A DNA stretch of 64,000 nucleotides from Bryobacterales bacterium (GCA_016789905.1 JAEUQC010000148.1:1-64000), one strand, 5' to 3'; shown: positions 40,533 through 50,041, counted from the first letter of the stretch. Notes: a model not told the origin generated them from the letters alone. Program-made: numbers and translations.

Positions 40533-43500
40533 CAACCGCACCGTAAACGGCAGGCTCGTCCCCACTGAATTCGTCACCGTTATCGTCGCCGACTCGATAT
40601 CGTTCAACGCTCCGGCCACGTTGAACGGCAGCACCAGCCGGAACTGGCCACCGAACGGCGCCGCCGCCGCGCTCTGATAGTACGCCGTGAACGCGCCCGC
40701 CACCGATACAGGGACATCGGTCGTCGTCAACGGCGCTCCTGGCGCCGCCGTCAGCCGCACCGTCGCCGCGGAGATCTCCCGCGTATTGCTGAACCCGTCA
40801 ATCTGCAGCGTGAACGTGCCCGTTCCCAGTTGCGCCGTGCCGGCCGTGATTACCGGAACGCTGCGCGAAACCGGCACGAGCGCCTCGGGAACCGGCGTCG
40901 CGGAATCAGGCGAAGTCGCCGTCCGGATGCGAATCGTTCCGGCCACCGTTCCTGACAATATGCGCAGCGGCGTCACCGGGAATGTCCCGGCCGTCTGGCC
41001 GGCCGGTATGGTGAATGTTACCGTCCGTCCGCCGCTGGAAAACTGCACGGCCGGATCGTCGGCGTTGTTCACCGCGTTGGGTTCAAACACCAGCGTCAAA
41101 GTCCCCGTCACCGCCACCGGGAAGGCCCGCGCCAACTGAATCGTGATGTTGGTCTGCGTGCCCGGCGGCAGTGTCTGCGGCAGTCCGATCAACGATATCG
41201 GCGGCACCGGCGGCAGCGCGATGGAGATGCTCAGCGCGCGCGTCGCCTCCGTCCCCGCCGCGTCCGTGATGCGCACCGTGAAACTTGCCGTGCCGGCCGC
41301 CGTTGGCGTGCCGCTAATCGTGCCGTCACTGGCCAGCGTCAATCCCGCCGGCAGCGCGCCCGCGGAAATGGACCACGCGCCCAACGGCGCCACGCCTCCC
41401 GCCGCCGCCACTCCGGACGAGTAATCCACGCCCACTGTGCCGGAAGGCAGCGTAGTTGTCGTCACCGTCAACGCGGCCACCACGCGCAATGTCGCCGCGC
41501 GCGTCGCCATGGTTCCCAATGCATCGGTTGCTTGTACGGTAAACGCCGAACTCCCCGGTGTCGTGGGTGTGCCCGTTATCGTACCGCCCGCGTTCAGGCT
41601 CAGCCCAGGCGGCAGTGTGCCGCCGGAAACGGCAAACACGACCGGCGCCTTTCCTCCCCGCGTGGCGAATGCGAAATTGAACGCCTGCCCGGGCAGAAGC
41701 GGAGTATCCGCCGGGCTATTGGTGATCTCCAGCCTTTCGAAGATCGTTATCGAGAACGAAGCCGTCGCCGTCAGCCGCTGCGAATCGCGGACTTCCACCG
41801 TGAACGGGAACGTGCCCGCCGCAGTTGGCGTGCCGGCCAGCGTACCATTAGCAAACGTCAGCCCGCCAGGCGTTTGTCCGGTAATGCTCCAGGTAAACGG
41901 TGCCCGCCCGCCGGCCACTCCAAAGGTGACCGAATAAGCGGTTCCCACTGTTCCTTCCGCCAGGGGCGGCTGCGTTGTAATGGTAAGGTCACCGGTCACG
42001 TTCAGCGTGTAGGCGCGGCTGGCCTTGCCTTGCAACGCATCCGTCGCCTCTACGTTGAAAGTGAACGTACCGCCCTGCGAAGGCGTGCCGCTCAGCAGTC
42101 CCGACGAATTCGAACTCATGCCCGGCGGGGTGGTGCCGCTGAAGGCAAAGGTGTAGGGCGCTTTGCCGCCCGTGGCGCCGAACTGCAATGTGGCCGGTTG
42201 GCCCACCGGAACCGCCGGAGCAATCGAAGATGGCGTCACCGACAAAGGAACCAGCGCCGGTTCAATCACCACCGTATACTGATTGCCCGCCACGCGCCCG
42301 TTGGCGTCCGTTACATTGACGGTGAAGCGAAACGTCCCTTCCTGCGTCGGCGAGCCCGTCAGCGCGCCACCTGAAAGAACCAGGCCTGGCGGGGGATTTC
42401 CCTGCGCAACGGAGAAGCTGTACCCCGGTGTTCCGCCCGCGCCAGAGAACGACGCGCTGTAGGCTTGGCCCACGCGCCCATTTGGAATCGTATCCGGGCT
42501 TATCGTCAGCGACGGCGGCGGCGGTTCGGTCACGGTCAGCAGCAGTGTTTTGCTCGCCACGCGGCCCCGTGCGTCGGTCACCACGACGTTTTGCGGGAAC
42601 TGTCCCGGCGCGACGTTCGTCGTGCCCGCCACCACGCCCGTTGACGCAAGCGCAATCCCCGCGGGCAGCGACGTTCCGTTTAGTGACCAGGTATACGGCG
42701 TCCGCCCGCCGGCCGCCGTCAGGTTCGTCAAGTACGCCCTTCCCTGCGGCGCTTCGCCCAGCGAAGCAGCGGTTATTGTCAAAACCGGCACCACCAGAAT
42801 GGAAAGCGCCTGCGTGGCCGTCTGCCCGCCCGCCACCGACGCGCGCACAGTGAAATTCGCCGTGCCGGAAGCGGTTGGCACGCCGCTGATGACGCCCGCC
42901 GAGGATAGCGCCAGCCCGGCCGGCAAAACGCCGGCCGTGATGGACCACGTTACCGGAATCGTCGCCGCGCTATTCGTTGCCAGGGTTGCAGTGTACGCTT
43001 CCTGCTCCGTGCCGTCCGGTAGCGTCAAAGTTGAAATCGTCAGCGGATCCCTTACCGTAAGTGTGTAGCTCCTGGTCGCCGCCGGCGCGCCCGCCGCGCC
43101 TGCGGTAATCACAAAGCTGAAGCTGCCGGTCGCTGCCGGCGTTCCGCTCAAGGTGCCTGTTGACGCACCGAGCGTTATCCCGCCCGGCAAGGCGCCGGAG
43201 GAGACCGTCCATGTCACGCCAGCCGATGCGCCGCTGAACACAAGCGTCTGGCTGTAGGCCGTCCCCAGGGTCCCATCCGGCAATGTGGGAGGAGTGATTG
43301 TACTCGGGTTCTGCACCAGCAAGTCGTATTGCCGCTGGGCGGTCTGGGTTTGCGAGTCGGTGGCCTGCACCTGGATAACGTAGGTTCCCGCCGCGGCCGA
43401 CACAGTGCCGCTAATCACACCCGTCGTTGGGTTCAACGTTAGTCCAGTGGGCAGCGTGCTGTTCACCAGGTTCCACGCCACGCTTCCAATCGCGCCTGTC

Positions 43501-46500
43501 GCCGTCAATGTCTGGCTGTAGGCAACACCAATTACCGCCGCGGGAATCGTCAGCGGATTGATGGAAAAGGTCGAACTGACCGGCACCGAATAGGTCGCCT
43601 GTCCCGTCTGTCCAATCGAATCCGTCGCCAGCACAGTGAAGCCGAACGTCCCAGGTGTCGTGGGCGCGCCGCTGATCGTCCCCGTCTGCCCAAGCGAAAG
43701 CCCCGGGGGCAACGCCCCGCTCTGCAGCGTCCAAACCACCGCGCCAATCGGGTTGTTCGATGCGGTGAGCGTCTGGCTATAAGCGGTGCCCACGCTGCCC
43801 GCGGGCAGTGTGGGCGGCGATATGGACAGCACCCCGGTCACCGTGATCGTGTAGGCGCGTGATCCGGTTTGCGATAGCGAATCGGTCGCCTGCACCGTGA
43901 ATGGGAACACGCCCGCCGCCGTCGGCGTACCGCTGATAATGCCGCTCGCTGCGCCCAGCGTCAGTCCGGCTGGAAGCGCTCCCGTGGAAACAACCCAGGA
44001 GACGGCGCCCACCGCGCCCGTCGCGCCCAACGTCTGGTTGTAGGCCGTGCCCACCGTTCCGTTCGGCACGGTGGCGGGTGTTAGTGTCAACACTCCTGTC
44101 ACCGTCATCGAATAAGCCTGCGAGCCAACCTGCGAAAGCGAGTCTATCGCCTGCACCGTAAAATTGAACGCGCCCGCCGTGGTGGGAGTGCCGCTGATGA
44201 CCCCCGTCGTTGGCGCAAGCGTCAGGCCCGCTGGCAACGCGCCCGCCGTCACGCTCCAGGACACCGCGAATGAGGTTCCCGCCGCGGTGAGTGTTTGGCT
44301 GTACGGTGTTCCGATGGTGCCGTTCGGCACCGTAGCCGGTGAAATCGTCAACCCTCCGCCAATCGTGATCTGTGTGTTCTGATTTCCTGTACGGCCCTGC
44401 GAATCGGTCGCCCGCACCACGAAGTTGTAGGTCCCGGAAAGCAAGGGCAAGGTGGAAACAAGGCCTGTCGCCGGGTTGATCGCCACCAGCGGAGGCAGGT
44501 CGCCCGAGGCAATGCTGTATACCTTTGTTGATGCTCCTCCGGTCGTTGTTATCTGGGTGCTGTATGGCGTCAGCAATTGCCCCGCGGGCAGCGGCACTGC
44601 ATTGGTGATCGCGATGGGGTCCGTCACTTCCATTGAGAAATTGCGCTCATCCCCTGTTCCATTGACATCAATCAGTAACACCGCGAAATTGAAGGTGCCG
44701 TTCGTTGTTGGTGTCCCGGACAATACGCCGCCCGGGGAAAGCGTCAGCCCGGTGGGCGGGACCCCGGCGGAGAGCGACCACGTATAGGGCGCCAGTCCGC
44801 CCGTCGCCGTCAAAGTCTGGCTGTAGGCTTGCGTTCGCGTTGCTGGCGCGAGCTTGTTGTCGTCCGTTCGCGCGCCTTTTCGCACGTTGATGGTATAGGG
44901 GACCGAAGCGAATCGCGAATCGGCGTCCGTCACCTGCAGGATGAAACTGCGGGTTTCTTCAAAGTGCGGCACACCTTGAATCCCTAGTGGAGAGGTGTTT
45001 TGGATGTAAAGTCCATCAGGGAGTCCGCCGCCTGACACAGCGATTGAAAACGGCGCGCGTCCGCCCACCGTGTTCAAGAGCGCCGCCACGCTGGAGCCCG
45101 TTTGGGCCTCCGCCGGAGAAGCGGGCGACATCGTCCCGCTCAATGGAGCGGCAACGTGAATCGTGAACTGCTTCGCGTCGAAATCGCTTGCCGTCGCCGG
45201 CGTCGCCTGCACCAGGAAAGTGAATTGGCCTGGAGTTGTCGGCGAACCTGACAGCACTCCAGCTCCACTCAGGTTGACGCCGGGCGGCAGACTGCCGGAT
45301 TGCAAGTTCCATATCGCCGCGCCCGGGCCGCTCTGCGCCAATGCCACGTTGTAGTTTGAACCCGTCGTTCCGCCGGGAACGAAAGTCGACGTGATGTTGA
45401 TGGACCCGCCCACGCCGATGAAGTAGTCCCGGCTCGCCGTCTGCCCTGCCGCGTCGCTCACGGTAATCGTAAATGGAAAGCTGAATCCGGACTGGCCCGG
45501 TTCCGCCGCCCCGGTGATCGCTCCCGTTGCTGCATTCAAGAATAGTCCGTTCGGCAGACTCCCCGAAGAAACTGTGAAGTTGAGCGGCGTGAATACTCCG
45601 TTCACTACGGGAACGGTCTGGTTGTAAGTTACGAATGTCCTCGTGTTCGGTAACTCCACTGCGCTGCTGATCGCCAGCGGTCCAGCCACCACTACAGACG
45701 CCGTGTTCAATACCACCGCTCCGCCCAGTTCATCCGTCCCCATGATGACTGGCCGGAATGATCCGGGTGTCGATATCTGGTAACTCACCGTGCCCTGCAC
45801 CGGGTCCAAGAAGATGAGTCCTAGCCCCTGCCCGCCTATGTATTCAAATGACTTCGTTGCTCCTCCCTGCGTCAGTGAATACATCGGTACGCCAGTCACG
45901 TTCTGATTCACTCTTGCCGTGGGCGGCGCCACGGAACTGCCCTGCAGCCGGAATACCCGGGCGATCGAAAACGCTTGCGAATACGTTCGCCCGGTTGCGT
46001 CCAGCGCGCTGATCGTAAAGGCCGATCCCGCGACTCCCAGCGGCAATTCACCCAACAGCGCGCCGCTGGCGCCGTCCAGCGTTATCCCCGTCGGCAGCGT
46101 TCCCGCGCTCACGCTGAATGTGTAAGGCGCCACGCCCCCGCTGGCCGCGAATACATGCTCGTACGCCGCCTGCTCCTCGGCGGAGGGGGGCACCCCGGAA
46201 ACCGCTCCCGCGCTGTTCACCAGTATCCGATAGCTCCGCCAAACGCTGGTTGTGCCCGCCGTCTGCCGCACTGTGAAATGAAACTCACCCGCCGCCGATG
46301 GCGTGCCGCTGATCAATCCATTTGTGTCAATGGTCAGCCCCGCCGGCAGCGATCCGAGCACCTGCGCGAACCCTGAGGCACCCAGTGTGCCATCCACGTC
46401 AAAGCTGTAGGCTGTGCCTACTGTCCCCGCTGGCGGCGCAGTCACCGTCGTAATCTGCCCGCCGGGGACGATCGTGTAGGGCCGTTCGGCCGTCTTCGGC

Positions 46501-47066
46501 ACGGATGAGGAATCCGTCACTCGCACCCGGAACTGGGCTCCCGTCGCGGGCATGGTTCCGCTGATTACGCCCGTCGCCGCCGTCAGCGTCAACCCGCTTG
46601 GCAGCGCGCCTTCAATAACGGAAAACGTGTACGGCGCCACGCCGCCCCGCGCTCGAATCGTGTCCGTGTAGGCCACTCCCGCCGCGCCCGTCGCTGCCGC
46701 CGGCGTATCGATCTGCGGGGGGTCGTTCACTTTCACAACAAAAGACTTGCTGGGAATCCTGTACCCCGAATCAATTGCTCGCACCGAAAACGTAAAAACA
46801 CCGGCCGTATCCGGCGTGCCGGAAATCGTCGCCGTTGTTCCGGAATACCGCAAGGACATTCCTGGCGGCAATGACGCCTGGCGCACCTCGATAAATCGCA
46901 TCGGCGCTGTGCATCCGGCGGTGGAAACCGTATAGCTGATGGGGAATCCGCGAACCGCCTGCGGCAGAACCCCGGCCGTCGTAATTGAACACCCGCCGTC
47001 CGGATTTGGAAACGCGAACGCCGCTCCTGCTGTCAATGCAATGAGCCCAGCAAGCCGCGTTCTCAC
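40527..47066 (-). CDS. Cassette B, gene 3: giant secreted Ig-repeat (He_PIG) protein
   Basis: Protein of 2179 residues with a signal peptide (about 1-20). Residues 24-1963 are about 22 repeats of 80-95 residues of the putative-Ig (He_PIG, PF05345) kind. Each has a GTxGTxYSQTL start, a LPAGLTL middle, a GxISGTPTxAGTFxFTV block and an ITV end. Repeats 11-15 are most alike, suggesting recent expansion. Residues 1964-2179 form the domain shared with the cassette A stalk (ADDPAVQF, GTVAGTIRIR, IDGFSNTREIS, VTNSVG). It probably forms a long extracellular stalk for adhesion or binding. No sortase, PEP-CTERM or autotransporter signal is visible. Its ATG overlaps gene 2 (ATGA). Confidence 0.85.
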   Translation of the reverse strand: MRTRLAGLIALTAGAAFAFPNPDGGCSITTAGVLPQAVRGFPISYTVSTAGCTAPMRFIEVRQASLPPGMSLRYSGTTATISGTPDTAGVFTFSVRAIDSGYRIPSKSFVVKVNDPPQIDTPAAATGAAGVAYTDTIRARGGVAPYTFSVIEGALPSGLTLTAATGVISGTMPATGAQFRVRVTDSSSVPKTAERPYTIVPGGQITTVTAPPAGTVGTAYSFDVDGTLGASGFAQVLGSLPAGLTIDTNGLISGTPSAAGEFHFTVRQTAGTTSVWRSYRILVNSAGAVSGVPPSAEEQAAYEHVFAASGGVAPYTFSVSAGTLPTGITLDGASGALLGELPLGVAGSAFTISALDATGRTYSQAFSIARVFRLQGSSVAPPTARVNQNVTGVPMYSLTQGGATKSFEYIGGQGLGLIFLDPVQGTVSYQISTPGSFRPVIMGTDELGGAVVLNTASVVVAGPLAISSAVELPNTRTFVTYNQTVPVVNGVFTPLNFTVSSGSLPNGLFLNAATGAITGAAEPGQSGFSFPFTITVSDAAGQTASRDYFIGVGGSINITSTFVPGGTTGSNYNVALAQSGPGAAIWNLQSGSLPPGVNLSGAGVLSGSPTTPGQFTFLVQATPATASDFDAKQFTIHVAAPLSGTMSPASPAEAQTGSSVAALLNTVGGRAPFSIAVSGGGLPDGLYIQNTSPLGIQGVPHFEETRSFILQVTDADSRFASVPYTINVRKGARTDDNKLAPATRTQAYSQTLTATGGLAPYTWSLSAGVPPTGLTLSPGGVLSGTPTTNGTFNFAVLLIDVNGTGDERNFSMEVTDPIAITNAVPLPAGQLLTPYSTQITTTGGASTKVYSIASGDLPPLVAINPATGLVSTLPLLSGTYNFVVRATDSQGRTGNQNTQITIGGGLTISPATVPNGTIGTPYSQTLTAAGTSFAVSWSVTAGALPAGLTLAPTTGVISGTPTTAGAFNFTVQAIDSLSQVGSQAYSMTVTGVLTLTPATVPNGTVGTAYNQTLGATGAVGAVSWVVSTGALPAGLTLGAASGIISGTPTAAGVFPFTVQATDSLSQTGSRAYTITVTGVLSISPPTLPAGSVGTAYSQTLTASNNPIGAVVWTLQSGALPPGLSLGQTGTISGAPTTPGTFGFTVLATDSIGQTGQATYSVPVSSTFSINPLTIPAAVIGVAYSQTLTATGAIGSVAWNLVNSTLPTGLTLNPTTGVISGTVSAAAGTYVIQVQATDSQTQTAQRQYDLLVQNPSTITPPTLPDGTLGTAYSQTLVFSGASAGVTWTVSSGALPGGITLGASTGTLSGTPAATGSFSFVITAGAAGAPAATRSYTLTVRDPLTISTLTLPDGTEQEAYTATLATNSAATIPVTWSITAGVLPAGLALSSAGVISGVPTASGTANFTVRASVAGGQTATQALSILVVPVLTITAASLGEAPQGRAYLTNLTAAGGRTPYTWSLNGTSLPAGIALASTGVVAGTTNVAPGQFPQNVVVTDARGRVASKTLLLTVTEPPPPSLTISPDTIPNGRVGQAYSASFSGAGGTPGYSFSVAQGNPPPGLVLSGGALTGSPTQEGTFRFTVNVTDANGRVAGNQYTVVIEPALVPLSVTPSSIAPAVPVGQPATLQFGATGGKAPYTFAFSGTTPPGMSSNSSGLLSGTPSQGGTFTFNVEATDALQGKASRAYTLNVTGDLTITTQPPLAEGTVGTAYSVTFGVAGGRAPFTWSITGQTPGGLTFANGTLAGTPTAAGTFPFTVEVRDSQRLTATASFSITIFERLEITNSPADTPLLPGQAFNFAFATRGGKAPVVFAVSGGTLPPGLSLNAGGTITGTPTTPGSSAFTVQATDALGTMATRAATLRVVAALTVTTTTLPSGTVGVDYSSGVAAAGGVAPLGAWSISAGALPAGLTLASDGTISGTPTAAGTASFTVRITDAAGTEATRALSISIALPPVPPISLIGLPQTLPPGTQTNITIQLARAFPVAVTGTLTLVFEPNAVNNADDPAVQFSSGGRTVTFTIPAGQTAGTFPVTPLRILSGTVAGTIRIRTATSPDSATPVPEALVPVSRSVPVITAGTAQLGTGTFTLQIDGFSNTREISAATVRLTAAPGAPLTTTDVPVSVAGAFTAYYQSAAAAPFGGQFRLVLPFNVAGALNDIESATITVTNSVGTSLPFTVRLR
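41178..46997 (-). repeat. About 22 tandem Ig-like domains
   Basis: Coding repeat array with a period of about 80-95 codons. The most regular units lie in the middle (about repeats 9-15), with more divergent copies at both ends, including an atypical fifth repeat that lacks the SGTP motif. The count was made by eye from the GTVGTAY and SGTP landmarks. Confidence 0.85.
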
Positions 47067-47902
47067 GGTCGCGCTCCCTTCTCAACACCCAATGCTGGAA
47101 TCACCAGCAATGGCTCCTCCCGTGCCGGGTCCAGTATCCACATGGGTCGCGCCGGGTCTCGTGTCAACAGGAATGCCTTTCCGCCCTGCACCGCTTCCAG
47201 CCGGTTGCTTCCCTCAGGCAAGGTCACTGTCCTCGTCGGGCCGTCGCCAAGCGGTGCCACCAGCGCCTGTTCGCCCAATAAAACGGCGAATTTCCCGTCC
47301 ATGTCTATTCCCAGTTCGTACCGCCCGCCCGCTCCTTCCAGTTTGCGTAACACAGTCAGTTCGCCCCCGGTACCCAGTTCAAGCACCGTATTTGCCGCCG
47401 GGTCGTAGGCCAAGGCCCGCTCTCCCGCGTACGTCACGCTCCACCAGACGCTTGCCGCCAGGCGCCATTCCGCCTTCCCGCCCGCGCTCCAGGCAGCCAA
47501 ACTCCCGTCGGCCATCAGCGTCAGCGCCCGCGCACCGCTCGCGGAAACCCGAACTGTCAACGCCCGTTCCGGCAATGCCAGCCGCCACGGCGCGGTACCT
47601 TCGCCAACAATCAGCAGCGAGCGGCCCGTTGCGTCCAGCAGCGCGCCCGGTTGTACCGCCGCCCAGTTTCCCTCTAGCGCCTTCCCGGCGTGCACACCCG
47701 TTCCGTCGGTCAAAAGGGCCAACTCACCCCAGGAATCCTTTACGCCCTCTCGTACCGCCGCGCCCACATGCGCCGAAGCCGCGCTCCCATAGATTGGGCG
47801 CAGCCGCGCTCCGTCGTCAACCACATACCCGAGCACCGGCCCGCCAACACTCTGCGCCGCCAGGGTTCCAGCCGCCACTAGTCCCAGCACCGCATTTCTC
47901 AT
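47063..47902 (-). CDS. Cassette B, gene 2: secreted propeller-like protein
   Basis: Protein of 279 residues with a signal peptide (1-16). The sequence is a series of short beta-rich repeats (SWGELALLTDGTG, RSLLIVGEGTAPWRLALP, ARALTLMADGSLAAW, KFAVLLGEQALVAPLGDG), consistent with a small propeller. The motif YVVDDGARLRPIYGSA near the start and RPMWILDPAREEPLLVIP near the end match gene 2 of cassette A. The ATG at 47902 overlaps the gene 1 stop; a frame to 48040 is within gene 1 and is discarded. It overlaps gene 3 (ATGA). No catalytic motif; a binding role is likely. Confidence 0.75.
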   Translation of the reverse strand: MRNAVLGLVAAGTLAAQSVGGPVLGYVVDDGARLRPIYGSAASAHVGAAVREGVKDSWGELALLTDGTGVHAGKALEGNWAAVQPGALLDATGRSLLIVGEGTAPWRLALPERALTVRVSASGARALTLMADGSLAAWSAGGKAEWRLAASVWWSVTYAGERALAYDPAANTVLELGTGGELTVLRKLEGAGGRYELGIDMDGKFAVLLGEQALVAPLGDGPTRTVTLPEGSNRLEAVQGGKAFLLTRDPARPMWILDPAREEPLLVIPALGVEKGARP

Positions 47903-48492
47903 CGGGGTGCTCCTACGCTTGGCGTCCCGGGCGTCACCGTTGTCGATGGCCGCGATGGGGTTCCGCCTCCGTTGCCTCCCGTTGTCGCCACCACCGCTCC
48001 CGCCGCCGCGCCGCCAGCCGCGCCCAGTATCAGCAGCCATTTCAAAGCCGCCCCGGTCGCCACCGCGCCGCCCACCGCCGCGTTGGTCATGTTGATCGCC
48101 GTAGAAACCGTTTTGCCTTGGTGCGACGCCGTCACTCGCACCTGGTACTGCCCGGACAACCTGTTCGCCTGCAGCCCTCGCGCCACCGCATTCCCGTTCG
48201 CGTCCGTCAACGTCGTCAGGCTCTTCGCTCCATTGGCGAATGTACCGCCTGCCCCCTGGTTCGGCAGCAGGAACACAACCGCCGCTCCCGCAACGGGCTT
48301 CCGGTTTTCATCGGTCACCTGCACCATCGGTTCGCGCGCCATCCGTTGTCGTATATTGTTGACGGCGCCCTCGCCCTCCACGATCTCAATGTTCAGTTTC
48401 TGGATTTGTCCGCCATCCTGATAGCCGTAGCTCGCGGTTTGCGCTAATAGAGATAGGAGTAATGCAGAGGCAATAACGGGTTTGGTGACCAT
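47899..48492 (-). CDS. Cassette B, gene 1: exported Ig-like protein with Gly/Ala-rich helix
   Basis: Protein of 197 residues: a signal peptide (about 1-20), a Big-1/carboxypeptidase-like domain (about 28-140) with IEIVEGEGAVNN, VTDENRKPVAGAAVVFLLP, GTFANGAKS and QVRVTASHQGK, then a helix KWLLILGAAGGAAAGAV (about 153-170) and a Gly/Thr/Pro tail. It matches gene 1 of cassette A throughout, including the KW-start helix. The ATG at 48492 follows a purine-rich ribosome site (GAGGAAGGGA). It diverges from the DUF4384/caspase operon across 76 bp that contain a dyad element. Confidence 0.78.
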   Translation of the reverse strand: MVTKPVIASALLLSLLAQTASYGYQDGGQIQKLNIEIVEGEGAVNNIRQRMAREPMVQVTDENRKPVAGAAVVFLLPNQGAGGTFANGAKSLTTLTDANGNAVARGLQANRLSGQYQVRVTASHQGKTVSTAINMTNAAVGGAVATGAALKWLLILGAAGGAAAGAVVATTGGNGGGTPSRPSTTVTPGTPSVGAPR

Positions 48493-48512
48493 AAGCTGTC
48501 CCTTCCTCAACC

Positions 48513-48540
48513 CCCGAATAGTACCATATTGACATTCGGG
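48513..48540. promoter_or_regulatory. Dyad element in the cassette B / caspase operon divergent promoter region
   Basis: CCCGAAT and ATTCGGG form a perfect 7-bp inverted repeat with a 14-bp AT-rich spacer. It occupies the middle of the 76-bp gap between divergent ATGs at 48492 and 48569, the usual place for a shared operator. A TTGACA (48529-48534) lies inside; a matching -10 at standard distance is not convincing. No regulator gene is adjacent. Confidence 0.4.
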
Positions 48541-48568
48541 CAGATCGCTCCGAAAAGGTTGCAACATT

Positions 48569-49402
48569 ATGAAAACGTACCACTTCTTCCTGCTCGCTCC
48601 GCTTGTGCTCCTGGCACAGGATCTCACTCCTCGGGAGATCTTCTTTGCCGCCCCCGCCATCAAGGCAAAAGCCGCCGCCCGCCCCGTCGCACAAAAAAAG
48701 GCCGCTCCCGTCGAACAGGTCAAAGTCCAAAACCCCGGTCCCCCCGTTATCCCCGCTGCCTACATTAGCGCGCAGCCCCCGCTCGGGCTGCGCTATAGCC
48801 TTCTCCTCAGCCGAGCCAATGAAGCCTATCGCGAAGTTGACGCCGCTTCCACGTTCCGCTCCGGTGACCGGCTCAAAATCACCGTCGAATCCAACGATGA
48901 CGCCTACCTCTATGTGATCGCCCGCGGGTCCAGCGGGATGTGGAAAGTGCTCTTCCCTGTTTCCGAAGTGGCCAATGGGGACAACCTCATTCAGCCGTTT
49001 CGCCGCTACGAAGTGCCCAATGGCGGCCGGTTTTATTTCGACGATCAGGCCGGAGAAGAAAAACTGTTCCTGGTTCTTTCCCGCAAACCCGAAAAGAACT
49101 TTGAGGATTTGATCTATTCCATCAGCCAACCCGCCGTCGAACCAGCCAAACCGGTCGTGGGCGCTCCCGCGCGTCCGCCCGCCCCGAAAGCGTTTCAGGT
49201 AGCGGGCTTGATCCGCCCGATTGATGACGCCCTGGTGGGGAAGGTTCGGAGTGAACTCGTGGCGCGCGATCTCGTGTTTGAAAAGGTGGATGACTCCAAA
49301 CCCGGACCCTCCCAGCAGAAGGAGACGGCTGTCTACGTCGTCAACAAGAACGCCGGTCCGAACGGTAAAGTGATCGTAGACCTCAAGTTGGAGCATAAAT
49401 AA
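48569..49402 (+). CDS. Exported DUF4384 protein
   Basis: Protein of 277 residues with a signal peptide (1-16). It starts its mature part with LTPREIFF, followed by an Ala/Lys/Pro linker, then a DUF4384 domain (about 75-175: LLLSRANEAYREVDAASTFRSGDRLKITVESNDDAYLYVIARGSSG, LFPVSEVANGDN, YEVPNGGRFYFDD). A C-terminal extension has no match. DUF4384 is a beta-sandwich often near caspases and protein kinases in Acidobacteria and cyanobacteria, with no known activity. The next gene starts directly at its stop (TAAATG). It is divergent from cassette B. Confidence 0.85.
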   Translation: MKTYHFFLLAPLVLLAQDLTPREIFFAAPAIKAKAAARPVAQKKAAPVEQVKVQNPGPPVIPAAYISAQPPLGLRYSLLLSRANEAYREVDAASTFRSGDRLKITVESNDDAYLYVIARGSSGMWKVLFPVSEVANGDNLIQPFRRYEVPNGGRFYFDDQAGEEKLFLVLSRKPEKNFEDLIYSISQPAVEPAKPVVGAPARPPAPKAFQVAGLIRPIDDALVGKVRSELVARDLVFEKVDDSKPGPSQQKETAVYVVNKNAGPNGKVIVDLKLEHK

Positions 49403-50032
49403 ATGCGCCTGGCCGTCCTGCTTCTTTGTGTCGTTCCCGTGTTTGCCCAGCAACGCCTGGAGATAACCATTGAAAAGCGAGAGGCCGGAGCGTGGAAGTT
49501 GATGGACCCCTCCCACGTCTTTCAGGATGGCGACCAGCTCCGGTTCCGCTTCAAGTCCAATCAGCCAGGATTTCTCTATGTGGTGAATGAGGGTACTTCC
49601 GGAGAGCAGTCTACCTTGTTCCCTAGCGAACAATCGGGCACGGAGAACAGGATCGAGCCGGGCCGCGAATACATCATTCCCTCCACCGCCGGAGCATTCC
49701 GCGTCACCGGTCCCAAGGGGTACGACACGGTTTACTGGGTCCTGAGCCCCGTCCGCATCGGCGAACCGGCCCGGTATAGGCCGCTCCCTCCGCCCCCTGC
49801 GCCCGGCAAAGTGCCCGCCAATCTCTCCCCCCGCTGTGACGACACCGTAATGAAGGCACGAGGCGAGTGTGTCGATTCCGGCGCTGGCCTGAAACCGAAT
49901 CCCGTGCCCGGCCTCGCGCCCCGAGAACTTTTCTTCGTTCGCAAAGGCGACCAGTCCATTGTCTCGGTGCCTCCGCTGAAGGTCGCCCCTTCGGCGCCGG
50001 TCACTTACCAATTCCGCATCGCGCACCAATAA
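49403..50032 (+). CDS. Second exported DUF4384 protein
   Basis: Protein of 209 residues with a signal peptide (1-15). The DUF4384 core is here at the N-terminus (about 20-115: SHVFQDGDQLRFRFKSNQPGFLYVVNEGTSGEQSTLFPS, REYIIPSTAGAFRVTGPKGYDTVYWVLS). The LAPRELFF motif, N-terminal in the upstream protein, is here near residue 170. The two are related but domain order is swapped. A proline-rich linker and one Cys pair (RCDD, GECVDS) lie between. It starts immediately after the previous stop, and the caspase gene follows after 9 bp, so all three share an operon. Confidence 0.85.
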   Translation: MRLAVLLLCVVPVFAQQRLEITIEKREAGAWKLMDPSHVFQDGDQLRFRFKSNQPGFLYVVNEGTSGEQSTLFPSEQSGTENRIEPGREYIIPSTAGAFRVTGPKGYDTVYWVLSPVRIGEPARYRPLPPPPAPGKVPANLSPRCDDTVMKARGECVDSGAGLKPNPVPGLAPRELFFVRKGDQSIVSVPPLKVAPSAPVTYQFRIAHQ

Positions 50033-50041
50033 GGACTCTGC

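Noticed and set aside
41178..46997. Repeat array considered as CRISPR or satellite DNA
   Set aside because: The period is about 260 bp and codon-based, with protein-level conservation; no short identical repeats and spacers.
46939..48447. Long plus-strand open frame (502 codons) across cassette B genes 1-3
   Set aside because: Arg/Pro-rich antisense shadow covering three well-supported genes in high-GC DNA.
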